A DNA stretch of 64,000 bases from Owenia fusiformis (GCA_903813345.2 CAIIXF020000009.1:20239759-20303758); one strand, 5' to 3'; counted from the stretch's first letter, positions 33,601 to 40,680 are shown. Numbers and translations: made by a program. Notes: a model not told the origin generated them from the letters alone.

Positions 33601-36600
33601 CATATAAGACAAGATTGTTGATTATTGCAGGAATATGACTTCACTGCAGCTGACCTGCAAGATTTGGGAGAGATAGGACGTGGTGCATATGGCACACTTG
33701 TATAACTGATTGTTAATTATTGCAGGAATATGACTTCACTGCAGCGGACCTGCAAGATTTGGGAGAGATAGGACGTGGTGCATATGGCACAGTCAACAAA
33801 ATGTGCCATACAAAAAGTAACACACTAATGGCAGTAAAGGTAATGATCAAAAATACTAAATGGAAGCGTTCAGTTACAACCAAGAAAATACTGATTTATT
33901 CCATAGACAATTGAAGATCCGGTTCAGAACTTGATCAAATCTAATAAAAAAGGACTGTGTTCACTGAGATATGGATTTTGCCCAATAAATTGTGTCAATA
34001 TGTCAGATTTTAGGAATTTTGCTTATCCAAGGGAAATAAGGGAATATATGTACAATCCAGGCAGAATTATGATCCATGATATCTTTCTATCCATATAGAG
34101 TCATTGAGTGTAAATTGTGTTAAATGGTTCATCAATTAATCGTTCTCTAGTATAAATCTCTTACTCCCCCTACCCTCTCCTAGTCACATTCATCCCTGTA
34201 TATATACCATTAATTTTTAAATTGAATAAACCTTTTCATTAAACCTTTACATACCACAGGAAACCAGGATATATTGACCATATTGTGTGTAGTGTTTCTT
34301 CGTACTGTTTCTAGAATAAGATTAGTATAACTTTTAATAACTTATTGTTGAAAACTTGTTAGAATTTTGAATGTAAACATTGATACCTACAACCTATGGC
34401 ATCGTCAAGCTAGTCAATACATCATAGCTTCTCTTGTGTAGCAAAATGTGGCAGGATTTATATGAAAGATCTGTATTCAACTTCATTTTATTTGCAGAGA
34501 ATACGGTCAACAGTTGATGAAAAGGAACAAAAGCAATTATTAATGGACTTAGATGTTGTTATGCGAAGTAATGATTGCCCATGTATAGTGCAATTCTATG
34601 GGGCATTATTCAAAGAAGGGGACTGCTGGATATGCATGGAGATAATGTCAGTGTCCCTGGATAAGTTCTACAAGTTTGTATATAGACACTTACAGCAGCA
34701 TATACCTGAGGAAATATTAGGAAAAATAGTTGTAGCGGTAAGTAAATGTTTGTAACATACAGGGACTAGACATGAATGTGTCCCTGAGTCCCTTTATCTG
34801 CCAGCATAAACATTTTAAAAGAAAAATACATTTCATTCATTCATCTGTCCATTCACATTCACTGAGTGAGCACAGGGTGTATGTGTCCTTTATCCTTATT
34901 CCTTATATAGACCTATAATGTTATGTTCATGTCATGAAAGGCAGATAAAGGGACATGTTCGCTTTAATTGGAACATAAGTTGGTCAAACTATTCACCCTT
35001 TTTGTATGATTATTTAATAGTCTTCTCTCAATGGCATCTAATGAAACCTCTGAATGTCTGATATAACTTTTCTATTTTTTCTAAAGATTTTTCTGAATCA
35101 CCTCACGTTGGCATCTATAAGTAATCCATGTACAAATAATTGATCAATTTTCCATATTCTGTGAGGAATTTGCTGATTGGCTGGACTTTAAAATGCAACC
35201 TTATTTGATTTGTGTCAAAATTTTCAAATATGCACATTGGATGGAAGTTACTTCACGATTTTGTATTTTACTAAATTATTATACTATTTTGTATATTTTC
35301 AGACTGTAAAGGCGCTACATTATTTGAAAGAAAAATTAAAAATAATTCATAGAGGTGAGTACTTTAAATAAATGTAATATTGTATTTTTCCTACATGCTT
35401 TCAAAGAATATTTACAAATGATGTACAACTGGAATGACTGCATGTCCTTCCAAGCTCAGAGTCATTGATCTTTATTCTGTTTGACATATGTAACGTGTCT
35501 TACATTATGATAATGTTAGTTAAGACGGTAAACAAAACAAAAACCTCTCACTAGTCCATTATTGGGTCTCACTGCAAGGAGGATTTTCCAACAATGAAAA
35601 CGTCGAAATGTCGTTACTTTCTGAAATTATAACCTACTGTAAATTCAAAAAACAGTCCAAAAGATTCGAACCAATATCTTGATCATTTATTGTGAGTTTG
35701 GGAATTTTTCATTTAGAAATAAGACCAAAATTCACGATTCAAATTGAAGTGAACAAAATGGGGCTGTTTGAATTTGAATTTTGAATCACAACATCTCCAT
35801 ATATGGGACAGAATATCAATGTTGCACTCTGGGAGCCAATCCTCCTTGGTCTCACTGTGAACAAAATCGTAGCTCATCATGAACATAGCTCCATCTTTTA
35901 CACTACATCATTCAATGCATTTAATGAGAATCATCTATTCCGACATATCTGCTCTAAAGCAGACACAGTTAACTAAGTCCTCATTCTATTGAATTCATTG
36001 AAAGCCAATCACACAAAAACCACACTGACTGTTAACTTCTGTAGCATATTTCCATGCAATATCTTGTCTGTGTTTTAGATGTTAAACCATCCAATATTCT
36101 GCTAGACAGGAAGGGCAACATCAAACTATGTGATTTTGGCATCAGTGGCCAGCTAGTTGACTCAATAGCTAAGACAAGAGATGCTGGATGCAAACCATAC
36201 ATGGCTGTGAGTAGTATTTAGTTAAAAAGCTAAGGTTTTTTAGTGCATATATGTTACACTTATACAATACAAACAATGATTGTGGAATGCTGATCCTCTA
36301 ACTAGTGTCTCAGAATTCAACAGCATATATAATATGAAAAAGGGTATTAACACATTACATATAATACAAAGTTATGCTCTTATTACTTTTATCATGAAGG
36401 TAAATTACAGTATTAAGACTTACCAAAGTACAGTTTGTTTATTCCCTACAAGCTCAGATATGAAAAGAAGTAACAGCTATGTGCTCACTAAATCTTAAAA
36501 ATGCTCCCTTACCAGACCTGCAATTCTAGTATAGCTAACTCTGTTATGATATACCAGAAAAATAGATTAATAGAGTATGGAATGATCCTTTGTAATTATA

Positions 36601-38216
36601 CCTAAATATTGTTTTCTAATGTCTTCAGCCTGAGAGGATAGATCCAAGACATTCTAGTAAAGGCTATGATGTCAGGTCAGATGTCTGGAGTCTAGGAATA
36701 ACAATGGTATGTAAAATACTCTCCAATATTTTGAAATCCTCAAGTATTGGCTCAACATCTTGATGATATGTAATTTAAATATCTGAAGAAGTGAACTGAC
36801 AGAAATTGATGCAGTCCTTTAACTTTAGAAAATAGAAAACCTCTACAACAACTCTACAGGGGTTTTGTTAGCAGCGGGCAACACGCAATTTTGTTTTTAG
36901 GGAATTTTCAACTTTTCCATATTAAATTCATGATTTCCATTAATTTTGCCTGTTGTTTTAATTTATTTAGCCTGTTGCAAGAAAATCTAGTGAAACCCCT
37001 GACACTAGTTAAAATCTTAATCATTCAACAATATGGCACGAGGCTAATTACTGACATGGTAGCATTATGACATTTGACTTAATGACCGATTCATCCTTTG
37101 ATTCTGTTGTCTTGATACATATTCTTGTTTTTGTTTCAGCATGAAATTGCAAATGGTAAATTCCCGTATCCAAAATGGAACAGTGTATTTGACCAGCTAA
37201 CTCAGGTTGTACAGGGGGCTGCCCCTAAACTCTCTCAAGAAGATAGGTTCTCAAACTCCTTTGTTAAATTAGTTAACACATGGTGAGTAAATATTTTCTG
37301 GTGTTATAGCAGTGATCTTCCCAGAATTGAAGCAAGTGGGCGTTGCACTCACTTGAGATACTAGTCTATTACCCACCTGAAAACCCACTTGGAAAGAAAA
37401 AAGAACGAAAATTAACATATTTTGACCAGTTGTGAAAATGAAAAAATATCCTGGGGAGAACACTGTATAGGCTTTAATTATTGACCTATCAAGAGGTTCA
37501 CTGTCAAAATTATATCCTGATATTGTAAATTGAATGCAAAAGTAGACATTTAAGATTAAGGTACATACATTCTGGAATTTTGACAGTCAACCAAATGGAA
37601 AAGTCTAGTATTGTTTTGTTATTCTGAAGAGTGTATAGCGTTAGATTTAAACTTAACATATTTAAGGGAGTTCCATTTAAGGTAAGAGAACTGATAAATA
37701 TTATTTTACCCACAATTTATTATCTGAACAGTTCACTTTTTGACAAAATCAAGTGCAGATCGATGTTCTAACTTCATATAAAATTCTAAACAAAATTCTT
37801 TGATTTATTTTTCAGTTTAACAAAGGATGAAAAATCTAGACCCAAATACAATAAGCTTCTGGTGAGTAGAAACCATGCCAAATTGCCAAGTATCTCTAAG
37901 TTTAATATTATATTTCTGACAAGTCATGACCCCTTTCACAATTAGCATATTTGGCACAATTCTGAAGAAAATTCTGAAGAAAGCAATGTTTTGCCAGCCA
38001 AAAATCCAGTCATGAAGGATTTGATCCAGTTGATTAGATATAGCTTCAATATTTATACAAGTTTCATATTATATTGTATTTCAGGAGGATCCATTTATCC
38101 GGCAGTACTCTGAGAAACAAGTGGATGTGGCAAGCTATGTGTGTCTAGTTTTAGATAAAATGGACCAACTTCCCGGCTCTGAGAAAATGGAGCTTGAGCA
38201 AAGTGGAAGCTCTTGA
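15569..38216 (+). CDS. MAP2K4: MAP kinase kinase 4 (MKK4/SEK1) homologue, 11 coding exons, 400 aa (gene span)
   Basis: Eleven exons with GT-AG borders join in phase into 1203 bases coding 400 residues (human MAP2K4 is 399). MKK4 is a cytosolic dual-specificity kinase that phosphorylates JNK and p38 on Thr-x-Tyr in stress signalling. Visible elements: N-terminal MAPK-docking motif KRKNLKLSF (residues 19-27); glycine loop GRGAYGTV (106-113); catalytic Lys128 in MAVK; HRD at 224-226; DFG at 244-246; activation-loop Ser254 and Thr258 in [12 protein letters not shown], equivalent to human Ser257/Thr261; and a C-terminal DVD-type segment [14 protein letters not shown]. Every catalytic residue is intact, so this looks functional. 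The best alternative, MKK7, is excluded by the close match to MKK4 in the docking site and activation loop. Introns 2 and 3 carry full-length antisense retroelements. Splicing was deduced by eye. Confidence 0.95.
15914..16438. mobile_element. 525 bp palindromic MITE in MAP2K4 intron 1
   Basis: Both ends carry CCAGGACT(A/G)TAGTCCTG, itself a near-palindrome. Arms pair inward, e.g. CCTGTACGATTACAAC on the left and GTTGTAATCGTACAGG on the right, and AGATACCTA around 16001 against TAGGTATCTTAAG around 16350. No clear target duplication and no coding sequence. Confidence 0.6.
16660..16900 (+). mobile_element. tRNA-derived SINE in MAP2K4 intron 1
   Basis: A pol III A box, TAGCTCAGCGGT (16668-16679), and a B box, GGATTCGATTTCC (16714-16726), are spaced as in a tRNA gene. 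The T arm (CCGGA / TCCGG around a 7-base loop) and an anticodon-like arm (GCATG / CATGC) still pair. The acceptor and D stems do not, and position 33 is not T, so it is not a working tRNA. A non-tRNA body follows to about 16900, where the 3' end is uncertain. Confidence 0.6.
16901..18674. other. Remainder of MAP2K4 intron 1
   Basis: AT-rich intronic DNA with no recognisable element. A short frame at 18441-18680 runs up to the exon 2 acceptor by chance. Confidence 0.5.
18675..18834 (+). CDS. MAP2K4: MAP2K4 exon 2
   Basis: It follows the acceptor TTTTGCAG and ends at AT|GTAAGT. It encodes the docking motif [17 protein letters not shown] and a Pro/Met-rich linker ending ASMGHRTQ. Phase fits exons 1 and 3 (codons AA|T and AT|A split at the borders). 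Confidence 0.88.
18835..20108. other. MAP2K4 intron 2, left part
   Basis: AT-rich sequence with no exon, RNA gene or clear repeat recognised up to the 3' end of the CR1 element. Confidence 0.5.
20325..23174 (-). CDS. CR1 ORF2: APE-type endonuclease and reverse transcriptase
   Basis: The frame starts directly after the ORF1 stop and runs 949 codons. An N-terminal exonuclease-endonuclease-phosphatase domain nicks target DNA; its signatures are [23 protein letters not shown] and LSDHLTLKF, within about the first 240 residues. The reverse transcriptase follows, with NYRPISL, motif [12 protein letters not shown], motif [13 protein letters not shown] and motif [10 protein letters not shown]. Catalytic Asp residues are intact. 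There is no ATG upstream of the endonuclease motifs: the first in-frame Met codon is about 50 codons in (DPMTLSEL), after the conserved Asn and Glu. ORF2 therefore probably depends on readthrough or non-AUG initiation. Confidence 0.92.
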   Translation of the reverse strand, partial: LGNHPPVKFLYSNADQLSNKIKELELTAESETPDVIIVTEALCKNRKDPMTLSELQILNDTYECYRNFDDTAESQKNKRGIVIYTNNSIEVQSYESTTSNFSEYLAYTLTFKDKTKLLLCTIYRSPSNRGTTDQQSELIKLTKELASSDHTQLCIIGDFNLPEINWEDWTSSACDDHISTNYVNCLQNLFLHQHVSEPTRKRHGQRDTLVDLIITKEENAISDINYDAPLGLSDHLTLKFSLTMTDQRPEPPTTSSPTARNFNKGDYDTIRENLRHINWSERFNGKTTEEAWNLLHKTIMDNIEANVPHKVQKKKRKKWMTLRGLRQLRKKAKAWRKYQESRTYQDYLKAKRTSNETRKLCRQLCKEFEKDLAKQIKVNPKAFWAYVNSKLKTHPKISTLDNPDGGTADTNTEKADILNDYFTSMFTIEDDTNIPHIIPKTPSTLETIEFTEDQVLKKLRKLKSCKSPGPDNIPARLLLECSHELALPLSLLFTKSLNSGKLPTIWKDGEITPIHKKGKRSAPSNYRPISLTCIVCKIMESIIRDNMVNHMLIHDLITDAQHGFLPGRSCTTQLLTVLEDWTSILDSSNPLDAIYFDFSRAFDSVPHKRLLDKLSCYGFRGDLLKWLTAFLTDRRQRVKVNDSRSTWSQVTSGIPQGTCLGPLAFIIYINDLPEHVESTVKIFADDTKLYRAIPREQDIQQLQADVDALVTWSNKWLLRFNTSKCKVLHFGKNNSQHQYTMDQIPLEKVSQERDLGITIDNELKFHNHVSNCTNKANKILGAIKRTFTNKDAEIFLPLYKTLVRPHLEYCTVAWNPRYQTDIDKIEKIQRRATKMITGMSDLSYPDRLKQLNLFSMAYRRKRGDLIQVYKLMNNIDNIDYSLFFTLNHSTTRGHSQKFYKDRSNFALRQGFFSQRIVNEWNNLPEKAVTAQTLDDFKAKIDAHYYPDMK
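23171..23180 (-). promoter_or_regulatory. Leaky-stop context CAG UGA CUA G between CR1 ORF1 and ORF2
   Basis: On the coding strand the ORF1 stop reads CAG TGA CTA G, with the downstream codons in the same frame as ORF2. UGA followed by CUA(G) is the best-known efficient readthrough context in animal mRNAs. Readthrough would give a protein of about 1596 residues. Confidence 0.6.
23175..25115 (-). CDS. CR1 ORF1: PHD finger and RNA-binding-like protein
   Basis: A 646-residue protein starts at a real ATG ([10 protein letters not shown]). A basic N-terminus is followed by a PHD-type zinc finger at about 86-135 (CDRC, CEFC, WFCNSC, HWYCHEC), a coiled-coil-like stretch (about 150-250) and an RRM-like domain ([13 protein letters not shown] and following, about 258-345). 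Next come an Arg/Gly-rich RNA-binding-like segment ([17 protein letters not shown]) and a Pro/Thr-rich tail containing an internal duplication (two copies of a TAKPQ.VQ..TGAKP..V unit). ORF1 proteins of CR1 elements coat the element RNA. It ends at the UGA described separately. Confidence 0.88.
   Translation of the reverse strand: MRTRGLSTDQVVTTGGDTEANKNHHERHDSKSKKGTKSRERSNEKSSKIEKLKKILSPKSTSEKHQSANDVKPAAGKHKPSIQHKCDRCEVPNSNLLGCEFCDLWFCNSCENLDENDLALLNASTNGTHWYCHECEPQVRFILEQAKSGIVNVAKSVAHSLESIKKNQSQTNRNVESVSTKVKNLQDLYNNVILKIDTLNDSVNEINLEKGAVEKSLKEVAQISKSFSTVVKKSENKIYPNVVESVKNGFKSVSDQERRRKNIVLHNLEEFTSPEFGTAQSQDLEEVKQIFEDGLELPNIQIVKTMRLGRKLNKPRLLLVVMKDDTYTGQILSRARKLRYEGRWNNVYVHPDLSPEDREISRKLREELKNRREAGEENLIIRRGKIVSIPQDERSQYQRDTVTQNPRGRGGSAPRGRGGSSRRTYRSSPPRHQDRQSTRLEYRDDSIPHSKSTISLTSVKADDNPTPQPNEVQVIPKTAKPQSVQYHDTGAKPPDVRPKDIKKTTTIPTVAKPQPVQDHETGAKPLDVKSKDTKKSTTAPTKNDQSTPIENPFQTLCDLGEDDSPLQDNEDLDPSDTCSVISSCSDNTGFYESSTEIEDTAPSDNLSKPKSTPITSVWTSPSPPLSQNCGKAPNDLDGLSQAIGKQ
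25331..26699. other. MAP2K4 intron 2, right of the CR1 element
   Basis: A C-run lies at about 25478-25493. No exon or RNA gene was recognised. Confidence 0.45.
26700..26960. repeat. Degenerate tandem repeat (unit about 22-25 bp)
   Basis: Roughly ten imperfect copies of AATACCAAACTGGTAATATT with variable length, in intron 2 of MAP2K4. Confidence 0.7.
27297..27615. repeat. Minisatellite beside MAP2K4 exon 3 (unit about 17-34 bp)
   Basis: Imperfect copies of ATATGCTACATCCCCTGC and variants (TGTTATACCCCTTGCA, CTATACCCCCAGCA) run for about 320 bases and end about 110 bases before exon 3. The apparent minus-strand frames here ([15 protein letters not shown] and similar) are translations of the repeat, not a gene. 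Confidence 0.8.
27727..27787 (+). CDS. MAP2K4: MAP2K4 exon 3
   Basis: After acceptor TTTCCAG it encodes (I)[20 protein letters not shown], matching the MKK4 segment before the kinase domain, and ends at donor AAA|GTGAGT. Only 188 bases separate it from the LTR retrotransposon. Confidence 0.9.
27975..28143 (-). repeat. 3' LTR of the Ty3-type element
   Basis: On the element's strand it begins TGTTGCATGATTGTG and ends CATATCGTAACA (TG...CA ends). It appears identical to the 5' LTR at 32529-32697. Confidence 0.95.
28144..28154 (-). promoter_or_regulatory. Polypurine tract
   Basis: AAAGAGGGAGA on the element's strand directly abuts the 3' LTR, the expected place for plus-strand DNA priming. Confidence 0.85.
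28161..32285 (-). CDS. Gag-Pol polyprotein of the Ty3-type element
   Basis: A single frame of 1374 residues from an ATG at 32285. In order: gag-like region ([19 protein letters not shown], about 30-200); two CCHC zinc knuckles ([14 protein letters not shown], 251-264, and [14 protein letters not shown], 271-284); aspartic protease [13 protein letters not shown] (about 337-349); reverse transcriptase ([23 protein letters not shown], active site [10 protein letters not shown]); RNase H ([25 protein letters not shown]); integrase with an HHCC-like finger (HTGHQG ... CTKC) and catalytic DDE blocks ([42 protein letters not shown]). Gag and Pol share one frame with no frameshift signal. All catalytic motifs look intact, so the copy may be mobile. 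Confidence 0.95.
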   Translation of the reverse strand: MAEAEAPIEVPQQPRDRLRINPPEQFTFSKPSEWERWIRRFERYRIASGLADEPQVNQVNNLIYSMGMEADDIFLSFTFTNEDDQYKYETVKSKFRDHFVIRKNVIFERAQFHKRIQGDGEAVDNYITSLYTLSEYCEFDSEVAEMSRREQCIRDRLVVGIRDEELSRKMQLDKNLTLKKAIEMCKQSETVKRQQPLLRDNTQVSATPAVDFVKSKYKKKGRKKQSTSQSTQSVPANNNHNTAVKSSDNLCNYCGNERHKRSECPANKSTCDRCKKQGHWAKVCRANLGKATKAIHSVVDNPNREYAFMGFLATMSDSISDEFSVSLKLGNSDVKFRLDTGADVSVVSPETFNQICTNSRKKLVPSPKKLIGASGVPLQVQGKFSSDITGSTTQQDFYVVKNVKTNLLGRPAIKALNLIQVSHVCNVENGNNADHVNTVKKCSNTTTENICKHVENHPQLFSGLGTLKGPEYEIKLEPGAEPYAIFSPRPIPLPQLDQVKQEIDRLLSQDVIFKVEEPTEWCSPLVVVKKDASKVRLCVDYSRLNESVQVEKFPINSVDYTLGKLGSEAKVMSKLDANSGFHQIPLTKNSQVLTTFMTPFGRFAYRRVPFGINFASEHYSKCMAEILEGCEGTIFHIDDILVYGSDQNEHDRRLEIVLSKLESAGATLNSMKCQFSVNRVLFLGNVIDSQSGVSPDPDKVHAILGMPHPTDVAGVRRFLGCVNQLAKFVPNAAHKTQALRELLLADREFVWESPQKEAFEAIKSELSQMRNLKLYDVKHDTCVSADASKFGLGAVLSQKTPQGEWQPVSFASCTMTKTEQNYAQIEKEALALTWACDKFSPFLIGKPFELQTDHKPLVPLLSNKRLDELPVRVQRFRIRLMRYRFKITHVPGKELIVPDALSRAPLSENGDTNVLQSSAEAMVSYVYETLPATDKRICEIIQEQQNDVICKQIIEFTKEGWPEKCSIPGALNSYFPLRAEFNMVQGILMKGVRIVIPSSMRLDILEKLHTGHQGISKCRERAKMSVWWPGLSQNIKDVVFKCTKCAEYRSNQTEPMIPTVFPDYPWQIVGSDLFYHRGQNWLILIDYFSRYIEIAKLHGSTSHDVITHMKSIFSRHGIPEVVKSDNGPCYASSEYSDFAQDYGFDIITSSPMYSQSNGEVERGVRTAKNLIKKSVDPYQALLAYRSTPLANGYSPSELLFGRKLRTNVPVSPSKLVPRWPYLKEVRQVEYNNRQVTKQNYDRHHSVSRSVSKLQPGSNVYIRDMKSHATVLKKHDSPRSYVVQPYSSNHPVRRNRKFLTPCDKPPYVDVTPELFQETSDKTHSASESLEVPQEVSVGKSPIVSKSEQIQHSDLDLPIAIRKSQRTITKPLRYQS
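32291..32378. repeat. Short direct repeat in the element leader
   Basis: GCACTATATATGTCCAACAA occurs twice about 51 bases apart between the 5' LTR and the gag start, with a shorter third echo (ATGCACTAT). Its role is unknown. Confidence 0.6.
32511..32528 (-). promoter_or_regulatory. tRNA primer-binding site
   Basis: TGGTGTCTAGATGTGGTG on the element's strand follows the 5' LTR with no gap and opens with TGG, complementary to a tRNA 3' CCA. I did not assign the tRNA. Confidence 0.7.
32529..32697 (-). repeat. 5' LTR of the Ty3-type element
   Basis: 169 bp with TG...CA ends, apparently identical to 27975-28143 and followed by ATTGA, the target duplication. At this length it must contain a very compact promoter. 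Confidence 0.95.
33201..33500 (+). repeat. Tandem repeat, unit about 127-134 bp, 2.3 copies
   Basis: AAAATC(A/C)TCTACAAGTT recurs at 33201, 33335 and 33462, with intervening CAAATCTGACTTTA, GACCTT and TTCAACTTGCTTCAAATTGA also repeated. It lies in MAP2K4 intron 3, upstream of exon 4. Confidence 0.8.
33631..33705 (+). pseudogene. Truncated tandem copy of MAP2K4 exon 4
   Basis: The sequence after an intact acceptor ATTATTGCAG reproduces the first 64 bases of exon 4 with one silent difference (GCT for GCG), through GRGAYGT. It then diverges and reaches an in-frame TAA at 33703-33705. The duplicated part includes the acceptor and part of the preceding intron and ends 20 bases before the true acceptor. 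It lacks the catalytic-lysine half. The only nearby donor-like sequence is CTT|GTATAA. Confidence 0.85.
33726..33839 (+). CDS. MAP2K4: MAP2K4 exon 4 (glycine loop and catalytic lysine)
   Basis: 38 codons between acceptor ATTGCAG and donor AAG|GTAATG, encoding [20 protein letters not shown] through MAVK. It starts and ends in phase 0. Confidence 0.95.
34498..34737 (+). CDS. MAP2K4: MAP2K4 exon 5
   Basis: 80 codons between ATTTGCAG and [29 protein letters not shown] and [20 protein letters not shown] are near-identical to MKK4 of other animals and cover the kinase N-lobe. Confidence 0.96.
35303..35354 (+). CDS. MAP2K4: MAP2K4 exon 6
   Basis: It encodes [17 protein letters not shown]. The Asp of HRD is split across the intron (G|AT). 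Donor is GAG|GTGAGT. Confidence 0.94.
35570..35862. repeat. Possible MITE fragment in MAP2K4 intron 6
   Basis: CAAGGAGGATT near 35575 and its inverse AATCCTCCTTG near 35844 bracket about 290 bases. The right end (TCTGGGAGCCAATCCTCC) also matches the core of the 573 bp MITE at 7778-8350. Boundaries are uncertain. Confidence 0.35.
36079..36206 (+). CDS. MAP2K4: MAP2K4 exon 7 (catalytic and activation loop)
   Basis: It encodes (D)[20 protein letters not shown] through [20 protein letters not shown] and MA, with the activating Ser and Thr conserved. Acceptor TGTTTTAG, donor GCT|GTGAGT. Confidence 0.96.
36629..36706 (+). CDS. MAP2K4: MAP2K4 exon 8
   Basis: 26 codons, [20 protein letters not shown] and SLGITM, including the APE-loop Glu and the helix F Asp of DVW. 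Acceptor GTCTTCAG, donor ATG|GTATGT. Confidence 0.95.
37140..37282 (+). CDS. MAP2K4: MAP2K4 exon 9
   Basis: It encodes [20 protein letters not shown] and onward to FVKLVNT plus two bases of a Cys codon. [17 protein letters not shown] is characteristic of MKK4. Donor TG|GTGAGT. Confidence 0.95.
37816..37861 (+). CDS. MAP2K4: MAP2K4 exon 10
   Basis: It completes the split Cys and encodes [15 protein letters not shown], including the kinase subdomain XI Arg. Acceptor TTTTTCAG, donor CTG|GTGAGT. Confidence 0.92.
38085..38216 (+). CDS. MAP2K4: MAP2K4 exon 11 (C-terminal DVD segment and stop)
   Basis: [20 protein letters not shown] followed by [20 protein letters not shown] and GSS, then TGA. The [14 protein letters not shown] helix is the docking site for upstream MAP3Ks. 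The last dozen residues are not conserved with vertebrates. Confidence 0.92.
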   Translation, partial: EDPFIRQYSEKQVDVASYVCLVLDKMDQLPGSEKMELEQSGSS

Positions 38217-39225
38217 GGTCATTCCATGGCCATTTAATACAGTACAGTTGAGAATTAACCATTGTTATGAAGCTATAGAGATCTATGTGAGTTGCTTGTA
38301 CCGTGGAAGGTTAATTTTTAGTTGTACTGTATTGTAGTTTATAGAATTTAGTTGTGAAGTACAACTTACAGCATTGCACTTGTATCACACTTAACTGAAG
38401 TTTACCTTTTGTTGTTGAAAAATCATGTCCAGTCAACAGTTTGCTGCATTATTCATACCCCATAGTGGTAAGTGCCATAGTCATAGGGAATTATATCATT
38501 ATCTGTAGTGGTTCAGTGAACCAGTTTGTGGATCTGAGGATTTGTATTGTCCACACTACAAGTCCTTTGAATATGCATCTTTATCCCATTGAGGGCTCCT
38601 AGCTTACAGCTCATACATACCAATATGTTTTTAACATCTTTATTAGTATATTTAATGAAATATAAGAGATTTTAAATTTGAATTTGTTTCTAAAATATAT
38701 GCTGTATGCTGTACCACAACTCATGGAGTATCTACATTCAGCTCTGAATTCCTCACTTTTATAATGAGTTCAAGTATAGAATATAAATCGAGGCAAAATG
38801 TTCACCAAAAGTTGATAAAGAATTTGTTAATTTATTTATCTGAAATTGAGCAATGGTGTTTTCTTGACATTCTTTGTTTCTTATATTATCTTAAAGCAAG
38901 GACAATTTGATACAAGTTTTATGCAAAGAGCTGATTGTTGATTAAGGCATCAGGCTTGTGTACATATGTGTATTGTATATGGGACATATTGTATAAAGTA
39001 TTGCTTCAATCTGTATAGCTAGCCCAATGAACACTGTATAGTATTTATATTAAACACACACTGTTACATCAGCAGTTATTCATGCAATGCCGGAACAAGT
39101 AACTATTATTGTTTCAACACTATAATAACTATGATGTTGAACATATTTCCTATGCTTTAGTATGTTAATTAAGTCATAAGTAACACAGTATAAATGAAAT
39201 GCAAAAATTAAAAATTTTCAATAAA
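38217..39225 (+). other. MAP2K4: Probable MAP2K4 3' UTR
   Basis: About 1 kb of AT-rich sequence without a coding frame, ending at the first clear AATAAA (39220-39225). Confidence 0.5.
39220..39225 (+). promoter_or_regulatory. Candidate MAP2K4 poly(A) signal AATAAA
   Basis: It is the first canonical hexamer I see after the MAP2K4 stop. Another (AATAAA in GAAATAAAATA) lies near 39926. Confidence 0.45.
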
Positions 39226-40009
39226 AGTGCCATTCCAAAGTAAAAGTGTCCTGATAGTAAAATATGATTTTTAACAAAAAGGCATGAGAAAAATAATAAT
39301 GTGATAATTGTAGAAGAAAATATGAAATTAGAATTTTCACTTTCTGTTAATTTTCAAGTAAAGATTTGTTTTATTCCTTAAAGTTTGAATGAAATTTCAA
39401 ATTATGTTCATGGGAGACAATCCTAATCTTGACATGTACAATAATAAATATGATAATAATAATATGAAACAAATGTTTGATTTCTTCATAATGGGAGAGA
39501 TCAAGTATCACAAATACTTTATCTAGTAGATCACTTGTAAAATTGATTTGAATTTGAATTCCAATGTATAAACGATAATTAGAAAAATGTAAAATGAAGC
39601 AAACTTTTTACCCACTTTATTGTTACAAACTGGTTCTGAAACCATTTTATAAATTTAATGAAATAATATGTGCATGCATATTTATGACTGCACGAACATG
39701 CACATTTCATTGGGAATGGAGTTTCAATATGTACAGTAAAATTTGCAAAGTGGAACATATCTGTAAGTGGAATTCCATTACCTGTTACCATTAACTTATT
39801 AGCCTCTGTAGGCTGATGTGTTCCACTTTAACAAGTTTTACTGTAGACCTATCATATGTTTATACATGCAACAGGTGAAAAAGGCTTCTCACTATACAAT
39901 ATGTATAATACCAAAATATTGTTGAAATAAAATATATTTTAATTCTGTACATAAGAAGTGTATTTTTATTACATTGAATAATGAATTTGCACATATACTC
40001 CTATTTCTG
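39226..40009. other. Intergenic, no gene seen
   Basis: AT-rich sequence between MAP2K4 and the satellite block. A long minus-strand frame at 39579-39791 has no recognisable similarity. Confidence 0.4.
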
Positions 40010-40680
40010 TATCATACTGTGCTGTATTATACTATCCTATACATGTGTATTATATGACATAGTACTATACTGTTCCGTATTATACCATCGTTTACATGTG
40101 TATTATATGACATAGTACTGTACTCTAATGTATTATACCATCATTTACATGTGTATTATATGACATAGTACTGCACTGTTCCGTATTATACCATCGTTTA
40201 CATGTGTATTATATGACATAGTACTGTACTGTATTATACCATCATTTACATGTGTATTATGGCATAGTACTGTACTGTACTGTATTATACCACCATTTAC
40301 ATGTGTATTATATGACATAGTACTGTACTGTATTATACCATCATTTACATGTGTATTATATGACATAGTATTGTACTGTTCCGTATTATACCATCATTTA
40401 CATGTGTATTATATGACATAGTACTGTACTGTATTATACCATTATTTACATGTGTATTATATGACATAGTACTGTACTGTATTATACCATCATTTACATG
40501 TGTATTATATGACATAGTACTGTACTGTATTATACCATCATTGACATGTGTATTATATATCATAGTACTGTACTGCATTATACTATCCTATATGTGTGTA
40601 TTATATGGCATAGTACTCTACTTTACTGTATTATACTATCCTTTACATGTGTATTACATCACACAGTACTGAACTATACT
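40010..40680. repeat. Satellite-like tandem array, unit about 48-58 bp
   Basis: About a dozen copies of CATTTACATGTGTATTATAT followed by GACATAGTACTGTACTG and TATTATAC. The unit length varies because some copies carry an extra TGTTCCG. Minus-strand frames reading MSYNTHVNDGIIQYS are the translated repeat. Confidence 0.92.

Noticed and set aside
33720-33914. Reading MAP2K4 exon 4 beyond 33839
   Set aside because: A good donor AAG|GTAATG follows the catalytic lysine, and the sequence beyond it has no kinase similarity.
40145-40578. Minus-strand proteins reading SYNTHVNDGIIQYS repeatedly
   Set aside because: They are translations of the 48-58 bp satellite.
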